NCBI GenBank assembly: GCA_026419785.1
Contig: JAODTK010002899.1
Span: 62,001-126,000 of the forward strand
Length of the DNA stretch: 64,000 nucleotides
Direction: 5' to 3'
DNA from: Sclerodactyla briareus
Taxonomy: Eukaryota > Echinodermata > Holothuroidea > Dendrochirotida > Sclerodactylidae
Shown here: piece after piece, positions 11,155-22,599 of the stretch
Numbering within the stretch: position 1 is the first letter of the stretch
Layout of the letters: each line of letters begins with the position of its first letter
Position numbers and translations under genes: made by a program
Notes under the pieces: model-generated
The model's input: only the letters and a program-made list of their open reading frames with translations
Databases searched by the model: none
What the model was told of the DNA's origin: nothing

Positions 11155-12088
11155 AAAATAGCTTGCTAATATGCATATCGCTAATAGTATTTAGCTTGCC
11201 CGGCCTAGTATGACTGCGTGGAAAGACTATCGACAATCCTGTCAGTAGTGGAACCTGATACTCTCGCCCCCGAATCTTGTTTAACAGCCCTTCCACACAG
11301 AACAGAAAAATTACCCCACTTCCCGAACACTGAGGCCCCAGTACCATTGAGGTGGGGACCATATCCTTAGCGAAAAGATCCTCCTTCCCCAGAAACACGA
11401 CACGTCCAAAAAACGCATTCCCCGCCCAGCGCAATCCAACTCTTGCCACAAAACAAACTCTTTAAAAGCGAGATCTAAGGACATCCTGGCTGTCTCCCCG
11501 GAGGTATTTCAACAACCACCACTTCTTAGCCCCCCATAATCCTGTTCACCCTTGCACTTAAGTCCTACACCCTTGCACCCGGAGGCAGAAGAGAAGACCC
11601 ACGCGTACGCTTCGGCTTATCTACACGACTGAAATCCCGATCAACATACTGGATAATGGAGTTCCCAACCAGCGAACACTTCCCTTTTACCTTAATTGTC
11701 CACCTTCACTGCCACCAAACCTCTGCTTGTACCTCCACCTCTAGCTGCCTCTTATTCCCTACCCTCTCTCACCCACCGGCACACCATCCGACTGACCCCC
11801 CTGCACGGCCTCCTCAACCGCTAGCACATTAAAAACCTTACAGTATGCAGACCGGGAATCAAACAGCCACCTCCGTTGCCTCACCTACCTCGACCTCTAC
11901 TTCCCCCTCCTTCCCACACGTTCCAGTCAGTACCCGCTGCCAAATCTAATAAACTGACACATTATGCACGCATACACAAAATCATCCCTTTTAGTCTCCT
12001 GAAGTCTGACCCCTTCGAAGCTCAGCCCTGAACGGAAATAATCGCTCCACATATCGCAGCTCACGCAAAACACCCACTTGCCCTCCAT
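11120..12088 (-). pseudogene. LINE ORF1 remnant: Zn-finger-like N-terminus and SGNH/GDSL-type domain
   Basis: A minus-strand start codon at 12,088-12,086 opens a reading stretch with WVFCVSCDMW and, about 35 residues on, YACIMC. These are two C-x2-C pairs, suggesting a zinc-binding finger. Further along come VGNSIIQYVDRDF (the usual GDS block reads GNS), LPPGARV, and later FLGKEDLFAKD (start of the C-terminal D-x2-H block; here the histidine is missing). This order fits the SGNH/esterase-like ORF1 of CR1/L2-type LINEs. The reading frame is lost several times between blocks. ORF1 products of this kind act in the retrotransposon RNP; this copy cannot be made intact. Confidence 0.65.
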
Positions 12089-12099
12089 AGAGTGCAAAA

Positions 12100-12895
12100 C
12101 AGAACACCGAACAAGCTAACAGCAGAGAGAGAAAAAAAAAAACAATTTCACAAAGTATCAATTTGACTAACTTTTCATTCCGACCTAGGTCGCACTATCA
12201 AACAGAATACAATTAATAGGTCGAATTGATTGGAGAAAACTAATATTCGGCCTACACGTACAAACACGAAAGCAGATAGAAAATACAGGAGCAAGCACAC
12301 TAACTCACTTACAAAAAAAATACAATAGCACACTCAACGCTCCCACAACCACAATAGACCTACACACCAGGGAGAGCAAAAAACGCTAGAACAGCTAATT
12401 ACACTCAGGTAAGGAATGCAGAAAAGCTAGGCCTATAACTAGGGAGGGAAACAGTGGCCTAGAGCAAAAAATAGCCCCAAAAAGGAACAACTCACGCTAA
12501 AAAACAGCGCAACCACTGAAATACGAACACAGAACACACACACTCACAAGAGGAAATAGAAACTAATGACGAAAATGGAAGAGCAAAATACTTATATAAC
12601 TGAGATTTGTAATTCGAAGACGTCTTAGGTGGCGGTGGTGTTGCCAGACAAAGTCTTACCGCGTGCATAACCGTTCTTTGCGAGCTTAGTATAAACTAGG
12701 GAACCAATGGTTCAGTAGCTCAAAACCGGAACAAATTTTCAAATATGTGGTGACCGTGAACCGGTATGATGTGTTATTGGAGTTGTGAATTGATTTCAGT
12801 TATTTTGAAATTGATGACACTGAGCGAGCATCATGAAGATGCGCAACTTCATTGTGAAGAGGAAAGATGAGAGGAGATACATAGTTTTCACACAA
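12100..12895. other. A-rich stretch, possible LINE 5' UTR, then unassigned
   Basis: From about 12,100 to 12,600 the plus strand is unusually A- and AC-rich, with many AAAAAA and CACAC words and no coherent reading frame. This could be the 5' UTR of the minus-strand LINE. The composition returns to background at about 12,604. Nothing else is recognisable to 12,895. Confidence 0.35.
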
Positions 12896-13290
12896 TGGCT
12901 CAATAGGCTCCCTCAGTGACCTTTGACCTTGACCTTTGGGTGGTCAAATGTCACCCAGCAGTCAGTGAAAATTACGTCCAACTCTGGTCAATGTCCATCA
13001 AAGCATGAGCATTTAAGAGTCAAAAACATGCAAATTGCATATTATTCCACAATATGAATGAAATTGCCTGTACCCCCTTTTAACGACCCTCCACCTACAA
13101 TTCCTGTGGAACCCATAAGTACTACTATGGCAATCTGACCTAAACTGCAGGAGAAGTAGCGTTTTGCAGATCTCCACAACATGGCCATTGTGCCTTTAAT
13201 TATTGCATTTGACCTCGACCTTCCAGGTGGGTTGAGATGGACCATCGGTCAATGAGGCAAGTGTGGTCAAGATCATCGAAGCCGGAAATT
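12895..13290. repeat. TGACCTT-rich dispersed repeat
   Basis: The block includes GTGACCTTTGACCTTGACC (about 12,917-12,935), GGTCAAATGTCACCC, and later TTTGACCTCGACCTTCC and GGTCAAGATCATC. TGACCT and its complement AGGTCA recur many times. This is a familiar kind of low-complexity repeat in invertebrate DNA. It has no coding capacity. Confidence 0.5.
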
Positions 13291-13337
13291 GTTGGCCAAA
13301 AAAGTGTTAAGATAAGTACCGGGGACGAGAAGATCGA

Positions 13338-13409
13338 AGATAGTAGATGTAGATAGTAGATTTAGATAGAAGATAGATAGAAGATAGATAGATAGATAGA
13401 TAGATAGAT
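13338..13409 (+). repeat. GATA microsatellite
   Basis: Imperfect (GATA)n with GTA/GAA interruptions, becoming nearly perfect at about 13,384-13,409. Confidence 0.9.
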
Positions 13410-13670
13410 TGGTTTGGGCATCACAATAGCACAACCAGCACACGCTGGTTTGAGCTCAAAAAAAGTTACGAGTTAACGACTGAGTTAATGTCATTTTAGT
13501 TGTTTTTTCACAGATTTGAACGACTGATGACTATCGAAAGGAATACCAAACAAAAACATCTACCCTTTCTAATCATGGAATCCGTATAATTCCATTTAGC
13601 CTCCATGGAGTTGTTCCTGGCAATCTTAATTTTGGTGTGAAACTTTATATTAGCAATGGGAAAGTAGCTG

Positions 13671-13745
13671 TAAAAAGTAACGTAACATTATTACAATAAC
13701 TGATGAAATCCTCGTGGAAACACATTTTAGTGGAAGAATGCTATA
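13671..13745 (+). repeat. ~75-bp direct repeat pair, copy 1
   Basis: From about 13,671 the sequence with TAACATTATT, CAATAACTGATGAAATCC and CACATTTTAGTGGAAGAATG recurs at about 15,683-15,752 with only a few substitutions, far more similar than most repeat pairs in this window. Confidence 0.85.
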
Positions 13746-15059
13746 ACCTGTCCTGGCAGGGAAAAGGTTAAGGAAGAGTACAACGGGGGAGCTTGTCAAC
13801 ATTTGGCAAAGAGTTGTGAGAAAACGTTGTAAGAAGAATGGGAACTAGAAGAATTCAGAGCTTTTTAAATGCGAGAGGTTCTCACAATGAAAGAGGAGTA
13901 AGGAACGATGGACTGCAGGGTTGCGAACAGCGTAGCAGCTACATGCACCACGAAGAATGAGTCACATGAAATAGGCAAAAGAGGGGTGGCATGATGGGTT
14001 TGACCTCTATTGCGGCAGTGCCAAAAGAGTAACAATAGAAGAGAGAGCGAGAGAGAGTGGAGGGCAGCGACGCATCCACGATGTTAATAGATTTGAGTGT
14101 AACAGCCGAGAGAAATGTCTTTTTAAAAAAAGGAAAACTTAGACTAGATCCCTTGTCGAGGATGCCACATGTACATTTACCAAGGGGTCGCAATGAAGAA
14201 GGTGTTGCTCATTAACTTCTCATTATTCGTGGTCGGCAATATTCTGTCCCGACCGGGGCATCTTCACCTGCTACAGTTTACCGCCCGCGCTGAGCGCATC
14301 CCATTTTGTCGATTAATCGACAGTAAGGGTTGGTGTTACTTAAAGTTGATTGATGAGGATATCAGAAATGTGATAGTTTGCGAATTGCCAATGTTGCACT
14401 CCAAATTCACTCATTGGTAGCGCCCTTGTCCTCTCCAGTTTCCCTTGACCCACGCTGAGAGTCTACTTACCTTGTCAAACTGGGATTCGGTGACCTTGTA
14501 TGGGGAAAAGAATTAAAACAAATTTAGTCGTTTGGAATCGAATGTATATAACTGATAATGAAATTCCAAGAAACCCTGTAGATTTGTTGTGGCGACATAT
14601 TGCTCTGGTGTGTAAACCGAGTTTTGCATGACAATTCAACAAATGCATTATATATCTCGAGAATTATATTTCTTGACAACAAATATTGATACATAACAAG
14701 GATGAATCTAACGGATATCAACCTATTGTAAAAGAAATTATTTCAATCTCAACTGCGACTGATCCTTCTGAAAAACAAAAAAACAGAAAAAACGATTTGG
14801 TTCCTAATCTTCCTTTGCATCCCATAGGAATGCTGTACATCAGATGTTATCATAATCAGACTATATTTTAGGTCATAAATCATCGTAATGTCTACTTCAT
14901 TTCGTTCAAATTAACACAGGTCCATAGATGGAGGACCACCTTAGCTCAAATTCAGACATTTAGCATGTTGCCCCGTTGAGTTACTTCATTCATTCATACC
15001 ATTTATCACACAATTTCACCAACCCCTTATAAAAAACAACAACAAAGAAAAAAATCCTT

Positions 15060-15350
15060 GATCTATGAGGAACCCATATACTGAGTATGAGATTCATCCA
15101 ACCTTCGGGGACAACATATCGTAAATACGTACATATTGAAAAGCCAAAATCGACCAAAATACAATTTTCCGCCAAACGACACTATATTCAACTTTCTGGA
15201 TTGATCGTTCTCACAAGGTTTTCGGACTTATGCTGACCTCAGATAATATTTGAACCGACTCCAAAACAAAGGAATTAATGTATGTTCATTATAGAGGACC
15301 CGCCTACCGAGTATGAGCTTAATTCAGATAGGTAGGGTTGAGTTATGTGA
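15060..15350 (-). repeat. Decayed relatives of the array monomer
   Basis: Twice the reverse complement of the monomer core can be recognised: ACTGAGTATGAGATTCATCC at about 15,078 and ACCGAGTATGAGCTTAATTC at about 15,306. They are followed by GGT.GGGTTGAGTTAT (second copy) or CATATCGTAAAT (first copy), corresponding to the monomer's CGATAACTCGACCC. Divergence is high and end sequences are not visible. Confidence 0.45.
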
Positions 15351-15682
15351 CCAAGTGTTTGACCAAGCGTTATCACAAGCTTATTTTCGTATGTGGTTTG
15401 CTCATAATATCCTTATAGAAATGCATTATGTAATTACGTAATACTTATATTAATATGTCACTAAATGACGTCACTTTGAAGCAGTTCATGATCTTCATGC
15501 ATGGGTCAGAAGCGAACCCGTACAAACAAGCGCACAGACGCACTAACAGACCGGAATTGAGAGTGGATGCAAATAGCAATTCGATATTAAGTATTACTAC
15601 CGTTAACATATTCCCGAAGTGTGGATTGACTCCTGCACTCAGAAATAGTCCATCAATTCCGCCAGATCGTCACAAGTCTGTA

Positions 15683-15752
15683 TAAAAAGCAAGTAACATT
15701 ATTGCAATAACTGATGAAATCCTCGTAGAAACACATTTTAGTGGAAGAATGC
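15683..15752 (+). repeat. ~70-bp direct repeat pair, copy 2
   Basis: Partner of 13,671-13,745, same strand, about 2 kb away. Similarity ends at GAATGCTA on the right in both copies. The element to which both belong is not recognised. Confidence 0.85.
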
Positions 15753-17056
15753 TACCACTTCGAAAGTTCCAATGCCGCCGAATCTCTACCACAGCATAAA
15801 CATGTCAGCATATAGGTTATAACGCGAATGCAACGGGCCACCATTCAGGTGTATCCAGGGGCGTACCGAGAGATTTGTTCGGGGGGGAGGGGGGGTTGGT
15901 CGTGATCCAAGGGATCTGCGCCCCCCCCCATTCATAGCCTCACTCTCCTATTGGCAGAATAAATGCGATGAGCCCCTAGACAACACTGTTGCGATATTTG
16001 ATAGGCAATAGCTGTAAAACGTCTACCGAACGTAAAAACAAGTGTTTGTGTTGAAATCCACCGTAGAGCGATTTGACGGACAGAATCTGAGAGACAGATT
16101 CGGTCAATGTGTGTACGACTCACGTGTTTGATCATGTTGGTTCTTGTCCTCTCTCCTCCCCATGTGACCAGGGACACCCGACGCCTCGCATCCCTCTTTC
16201 CTGAGGCTTTCTACAGCTGTCCAACTTCTCGTGTTTCCTGCTGTTGACCACCACCTTACAGCCTTCCTGGGCCAGTCTCCTCGCAACCGCAAAGCCACCA
16301 TGAATTACATTTACAATACTTAAAAAATTCGTAAACTGACATGTTGTTCCTAACTATGTGTTCCAACAACGAAGTATGCCTGTCTACACTGAGTCTGTCA
16401 GGAATGCGAAAGGACACAATCATGCTTGGAAGAGCCATAGACCATATCTCAAATCAGGGCGTGCTTCATGAGGGAAGATCATATTTTTGATGCGTTATTA
16501 CAAGTTTGGAAAACATTACCATAGAAAGGCCTATACGGGAGGCAAAACATCAAGCTATACATGAATTCCAACTTCGGTATTTTATTATAATTAGCCAAAC
16601 TGAAACTAACGTCTAGCATGACTATAATATACGTAAACAAAGCTATGTACAGCGTTAGAACACATCGATCCCACAATGCACTTCAACAGAACACATCTAT
16701 ACCACAAATGCCAATTCGTGAAAGCAAGTAATTTTTAGTGTAAGCAGTGGGAACCAATGACAAATTAGGCTTAAAATACCCAGCTTATTATTTCATTCTG
16801 AAAGCCAAATGATTTTTTGCCAAACCAACTGCCTATAATATTTTTCCACAAATCATTTGTTGATAATTCCGTTTGAATGAATTATAAAATAAAAAACTAA
16901 ACCGATTTATGGGGAGTATTTGAATGTGAACAACTGAATTGGCTGAAAAACAAAATATCTCTTGTGAAGATCATCTCGGACTATTGGCGATAAAGTCTAT
17001 GGCCTGCCCCCGGCAATCAAGATAACACGCTATAGGACGCTGATGTGTAGAATATG

Positions 17057-17205
17057 GCGATAAACAAGTACTGTGCAACACGTTTTTGTATGTTCTTGCA
17101 ATATTGCGATGTCTACGTGCGAAGCATGTTCAACCAGTATTTGGTATCAGTCGCCTCGACGCCCAAATGTCCCCCGACCCAATGCTGGAAGGCAATTGCA
17201 CTACT
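17057..17205 (+). repeat. Dispersed repeat, partner at 57.1 kb (copy 1)
   Basis: Shared blocks are AAACAA.TACT.TGCAACA, TTTTTGTA, and then CCAAATGTC.CC..ACCC followed by GG.GGC.ATTGCACT. The same blocks occur in the same order at 57,133-57,225. It is non-coding. Confidence 0.5.
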
Positions 17206-17382
17206 TGGCGTGAAAAGGGGGGGTATGCCCCCGTTTGTGATTTAAATAAAATCAGGGGGGGTGTTGATTTGTATTGGGTAGTGACGTATCCGTGCAAGAC
17301 ATTGGCCTCTGATAGACCTGCCGGCCATATTTGCAATTATGCGTAGGACCTACAAAGCCAGACTTAAGGTTCGAATACATAA

Positions 17383-17432
17383 AACGCCCCCCCCCCATAT
17401 ACAATATGGGGGGGGGGGGGGGGGGGGGCGTT
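17383..17432. repeat. Poly-C/poly-G hairpin
   Basis: AACG followed by ten C and ATAT (to 17,400), a 3-base loop, then ATAT followed by 21 G and CGTT. The arms are perfectly complementary apart from the extra G residues. It could be a real foldback or a slippage or sequencing artefact around a homopolymer. Confidence 0.7.
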
Positions 17433-20400
17433 GACCAGTGAGAGCATGGGGGCATGACCAGTGAGAGCATGGGAGGGGCATGTTCCGGGCCGGCGTCCAC
17501 CATGCAAGTGTCATGTAACATGCAAATGCAGAGATTTTTTTTATGCAGTTGATAGTGAAGTTAGCCGGGGAGGGAGTGTGTGGCCATTGAGAGAGACAGG
17601 CAAGGCAGTAGTAGAATTCTTAGATGGGAGGTGTACGGCAGTTCCTGGGTCAACCCACAGCCTGACGTCTTGACTTCACCCTAACCCTCAAGTGAAGAAA
17701 GAGGCGGAGAAGAAACAAAGAAAGCGACGGGTAATCAGCTATTGGGAGGGGGGTGATTTATAATGTTGATCTAAAGTCTAGTGTAATAATGTCTTGTAGG
17801 TCCACTGAGCGAAAATAGCAGGGCACACAGGTGGGACGTATGCATTATTTTTCCATGCTTGTTCTGAGCAAGCTCCGTTGTTTCCGCTCAATAGTGCTCC
17901 CAGTACCCAATACTCTTAGTGAGGAGGGATACGAACTGTTGACTGAAGGCGGAGGGAATTGATTTGTTTGTGGCTTACCTCACTACGCCAGATCATACGT
18001 CATTGACACCGCTGTCAGAATGGTTGTCAACAGTCCGGGTACCTGGGGAGGCGGGAATTGTGAGGGTCAGCTGCCGGATTCGTGATCGGAAACTGATGAG
18101 CTTCTTTGGGCTATGGCGCACCTCCCGATTGACGTCCGTTACATGTGCTGTCTCCACGGGACCCCTGGTGTTAGGGCCGTCCGCCCGGGTGGCCACGTAG
18201 CTCATGGTTGGCGCAAGCTGCGCGGGTACCTCAGGCGGACTTAGGGGGAGGGAAGGACAGGCTCAGGCCTGGTAGCTTGCTCGGAGAAGATGGGTGATTA
18301 AAAGCGCGGGTAACATGCGGGTAGAAGGGTCTTCCAGGCATGCGCTCGCATGAGTGATTGGGTCTTGGGCGAAATGAAATCGTTGAGGAACAATTTATGT
18401 AGTGGAATGAAGGGAAGCGAAGTCCAGAAAACGGGGGAATCAGGTGCCTATGTTGCGCGTGATGTCTCCACGACGTTAGCAACTGTTGTTACTTGCTTTG
18501 AAAGGGGTAGTAAACACTATTCACGCCAAGTAGAGGAAAGAAGACACGGGTTTAGATTTGCTTTGAAATAACTTCTTTATATTAAAAAGTCTGAGACCAA
18601 GTGTTCCATCGCCTGAGCCGACAAAACAGGGAGGGAATATTGTACTTCTCAACTCAAATACGTTACTTCGTCCGTTATGTTAAGGCGCCAACACGTACGA
18701 AAAAATTTCGTCGACATCTGATCGCGTTGTGTGAACACTCCATCCAAAATTTGTATCGATCGCAATAGTTGAACAGCGTATCAGCGAAAATTAACATATG
18801 CGTTGCATTTTTAAATGAGGATATAAACCCACGAGGAATAATCCATTTTTTGCCACCCCTAAAAAATAGTATAAGGAAAGCCGAGAGGCTTAGTGATCCT
18901 CAGCTAAAGGATTCGTCGGCTTAGTGGAGAATTTTATTCAATTACTTCTCAGAAGAAGTAGGCGGCGATTTCCTCCGAAGCTGAAGTTATTTAATTAAAG
19001 TTAAGAAAAGAATTCGTTTCCAACTGTGTTGTGCCTGCAGTGACCTCACTTGTGAGGTCCCGAATTGGAAATATGGGGATAGCTAATTTGGAACAATAGT
19101 TTTATTAAAGTTGAAAAAGAAAGAAATTATTCTCAATAAAGAACTAATTAGCGCCAACGTGTGATATATGACCTGAGACTTAGATCCACAATGAGACAGT
19201 GCTTTAAGCTTAAACCTACGTTGTTTCATGCGAAGAAGAATAACTGTAACAATTTTCCATTCATTAAACGAAAAACGGCATACATAGCTCCGATCCATAC
19301 CTGTCATTCCGCAGACCAACAAGGCAAGTCTTGTCGGTGCCTAGGCAACTGACAAGTCAACATATTATGATCGCACACTTAACAGCAGTGGCAAAAGATT
19401 TTGTCGTCGATATACCCCGAGTATATTTATAGCCGGTCCTTGAATTGAACGACCCCGGGGACGTTAGAGTGGAGCAGTATTTTTTTGTTTGTTGAAAGGA
19501 TGCAGATGTTAAAATAAAAGAATTTCAGTATAAATTCTTCCACCGAAAAAAAAGGTACAATTGATTTCTTGCGAAATTATATGCGATAAGGCTGAATGTA
19601 CTTTTTGTGGTGAGGAGTTGAGAAAGCATGTCGACACCAGTTTGTGGATGTGTAGGAAAGTTAGTTGGATTTGGCGGCTATCGATCGAAATATTCTAATT
19701 AGTGGTTCAGATTAATTTAAAGATTCATGCTTGGTTTGTGGATTCCGATGGTTTAATTCTGTTCTTTTTCATGTAAGTACAATATTTATTTAAAATAGAA
19801 CGCAGGGAAAACAATCCCTTGAATTCAGAAAAAATAAATATTAAAATCTTATTCCATTTGAACGTTCAAACATAATTATTAAAAAGAATTGGATGACAAG
19901 AAAGGTCGACGGCGCGAAAGGCCAAGGGTATCTTCAAAAGGGCAAGTGATTAATGAGGGCAGGAGGACGTCCAGTTGCTCAAAATCTTTGAGGCGGTTGG
20001 GTTTTCACAGAATATTGTGAGAGGAATTTGTGGAATTGGCGCATCTTTGATAATGTATACAATATGTAATCCGTCGTGCATTTTCAGGTTTGTATGCTTA
20101 GAGAGAGGAAGTTCAAGTCAGTTGCAATCATTCATTAATGAAAGCTCTGACCACTCGGCAACTCTTAAATAAGTTCAGGAATGCAGTGCAAAGTGCCTGT
20201 GTATATGCCTCACCTTATTATACAGAAGATTTTAGTGACTTGTATGACCTGTATTAGTTATTTTTTCAAGTAAATCTTCAAACTTCTCCGCAAAAAGAAA
20301 ACTAGAGGAACCTGAGAGTCGCCATAATTTACTCCATTGCTGATACGCAATCATCTCATGTGTTCATATGGGGAAATATTATTTGCATTTCCATGCGGTA

Positions 20401-20521
20401 TTCATATACCATGCTATGTATTGAAATGGTTGTTTTGTGTGTAGTGTTGTAAAAAAAGAGGAGCAGAGCATAAAAGTGGACAAATATATGATAATAATAA
20501 TATAATCATAATAATAACAAT

Positions 20522-21640
20522 AGCCAGAAAGCCTAAAGTCTTAGTGATTCCTTGCTCCGTTTTGACAGCATATAGCCAGACCGCAAGGACAAATGGATAT
20601 TGGTACCAGCTCATTATGGGCCACATACGTCTGACAACTTTCCCATCTTCCCAACAACACCAGTAGGGTACATTACTCTTCATAAAGAAAAAGCTACATC
20701 TGAATTTCAAGTTTCAGACTTTGACCTCTGGTGACCTCAGATTCATTCAGGTGGGTCGAATTATTGTGTTTTTCGAGCCAAATTTAGCCAAAAGATTCTC
20801 GATTTTTGACAAATTTACTTTTCTTGACCAAAATTCCCCACGACCTTAAAAAACCTGAATCAATAGGGTTTCTGTCTCCTCCCCATAGAAAGCTCACACA
20901 AATTTCATCAACCTGTTTCAGACCTACCATTCTGGACTTATCGTGTTTACAATGTTTTTAGACCTTGCCCCTTTAACCTCAGATGTGACTTTTGACTGAA
21001 CTCAAAAACAATAGGGTTCATGTACGCATCATGGAGAACACACATACCAAGTATAGCTTCATCCATCTCGGTAGGGTCGAGTTATCGTGTTTCACAGACA
21101 AAACATTGGGCCAAATATCGACTTCTTCCAACAAATTTCATACTTTTGCCCAAAATTACCCACCACGTACCACCCCACATTACCTAAAGACACACAGGGG
21201 TTTCCTTGTCCCCCCCATAATAAAGCTATACAGACCAAATGCCAACTTGTCGGACCAACCTTCGTGTTTACAAGGTTTTCAGACGTTTGACCTCTGTTGA
21301 CCTCAGATACCTTGACCTGACCCCCACAACAATAGGGTTCATGTACTAATCTTTGGAACATCAACAAATCTGTGCTTCATCCCTCAAGTTGGGTCGAGGC
21401 ATCGTGTGTTACAGCCCAGTTGTAAAATCTTGACTTTTTTCCACAATTCTCCTATTTTTGATCAAAGGTCCACCCTGACCTGAACCAAAACAATAGCTTC
21501 CTGTACTCCCCATAAGAAAGCTATACACGAAATTCAATTTCACCACATACCACCATTCTGGCTTATCGTGTTTTCAAGGTCCACACACGCATACCCACAC
21601 ACATACACCCCCGACGCACTGGCCTTACTGCATAGCTTCT
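20522..21640 (-). mobile_element. Short copy of the array-bearing element, reverse orientation
   Basis: This is the reverse complement of the same element as 29,570-40,775. The right-end sequence of the big copy is seen here at 20,522-20,700 (CCAGAAAGCC, TTAGTGATTC, CTCATTATGGGC.ACATAC). It is followed by about 2.5 monomers (20,705-21,570), with CTTTGACCTCTGGTGACCTC, ACACACATACCAAGTAT and GGGTCGAGTTATCGTGTTT. The other end closes with CACACGCATACCCACACAC and ..CTGCATAGC (21,580-21,640), matching the left end of the big copy. There is no coding capacity. The sequence is clean, without the indel noise of the large array. Confidence 0.8.
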
Positions 21641-22300
21641 TTAGACCTTCGTTAATGAATCAATAATAATATAATCAGAAGAATAATTATTCGCAAGAGT
21701 TTTGGAATTGCAGAACGTGGTATGGAATCTCCCCCCCCAAAAAAAAAGGGGGGGGAAGAATAATATCTTCCACCTACCCCTGGGTGGCACCCACACAGAG
21801 CGCGACTTTTCCAAGGGACCGTTCAAGCGCCATTTTTCCTTCCCCTTAGTGGATATTCCTTAACTGTTTGATGAAGACAGCAATATATATATATATATAC
21901 CTTTAAAATCGTGTTCGAATCTCAATGAAGAATGCTACCCTACAAGTCGATGGTAGATAAGCACACTGAACTCCTATATTAGACCTACCTACTGCTGACC
22001 CTAACCGCAACCCGACAATTAATTATAATAACGGATATGCCTTGTTTAATTATCATCTGAATATGTATTGTAATATATGCAGGTGAGAGAACGACTGAAT
22101 GAATTTGAATCAAATTCTTTCATGCGCTCACTGTGGGCTGGTGAAACGTAATTCATATTGATTCTGCACCTGCAGGGGCCGCGCAGAACCGTCCTATCAT
22201 CAGAGATAGAATCCACGCTTTCTTTAAAATGGCGAACAATTGCCAGTCCCTTGACCAGTAAACCATCACCTTCGAATTGTACCACCCGGTGACTACAACC
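21640..22300. other. Unassigned DNA
   Basis: Contains a C7-A9-G8 homopolymer cluster at about 21,731-21,757 and a short (AT)n at about 21,883-21,899. No gene or element is recognised. Confidence 0.5.
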
Positions 22301-22480
22301 CCGCCAAATATGTTGGAACCCCTCCCCGCGCACCCCCTATTCAATGTTGTGCTCTTCAAGGCCTGGCAGGCTTTGTCGACCCAACCAACATTGACATGGG
22401 GGAGGGGGGATGGGGAGAGGGGGTAACGTTGGCTACCAGAAATCCTTCTGCTGAGAGCCATGCAGTGTTCCAACAATTTC
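22300..22480 (+). repeat. Dispersed repeat pair, copy 1
   Basis: Ordered blocks AC.CC..CCTAT...ATGTTGT.CTCTTCA, then ACCAACATTGA.A.GG.GGGGGG, then GA..TCCTTCTGCTG.(A)AGCCATGC.GTG.TTCCAACAA also occur at 24,085-24,240. Much of the 5' half is C-rich. It is not coding. Confidence 0.6.
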
Positions 22481-22599
22481 GGCGGGGAATGTATAATCCC
22501 ATGCTATGTAGCGTATACGTGGGAAGACGCGTCAGGATCAGTACAGCTAGAGATGCTCGCAATTCGCAACGTTCCCATCACCACCAATAGAATAGCTTG

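Larger units (their letters stand above)
8465..12100 (-). mobile_element. Nearly full-length degenerate CR1-type LINE
   Basis: On the minus strand this stretch carries, in the expected order, a zinc-finger-like plus SGNH-type ORF1, an apurinic endonuclease domain, a reverse transcriptase and the usual C-terminal block, over about 3.6 kb. All parts contain stops, frameshifts and deletions, so it is dead. The 3' end is placed near 8465, just past the last recognisable block. The 5' limit is uncertain: A-rich (minus-strand T-rich) sequence to about 12,600 may be 5' UTR. A second copy of the same family lies at 49,828-50,738 on the opposite strand. Confidence 0.85.
13410..20520. other. Unassigned DNA with scattered short repeats, no gene recognised
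   Basis: No exon, RNA gene or long element could be identified in this 7-kb interval. Repeat landmarks listed separately are a ~75-bp pair (13,671 and 15,683), decayed relatives of the large array (15,060-15,350), a hAT-like CAGGGGCG end at 15,856 next to poly-G and poly-C runs, a dispersed repeat at 17,057-17,205 and a G/C hairpin at 17,383-17,432. Short frames such as 13,939-14,193 (minus) and 17,964-18,200 (plus) have no family features. Confidence 0.5.
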
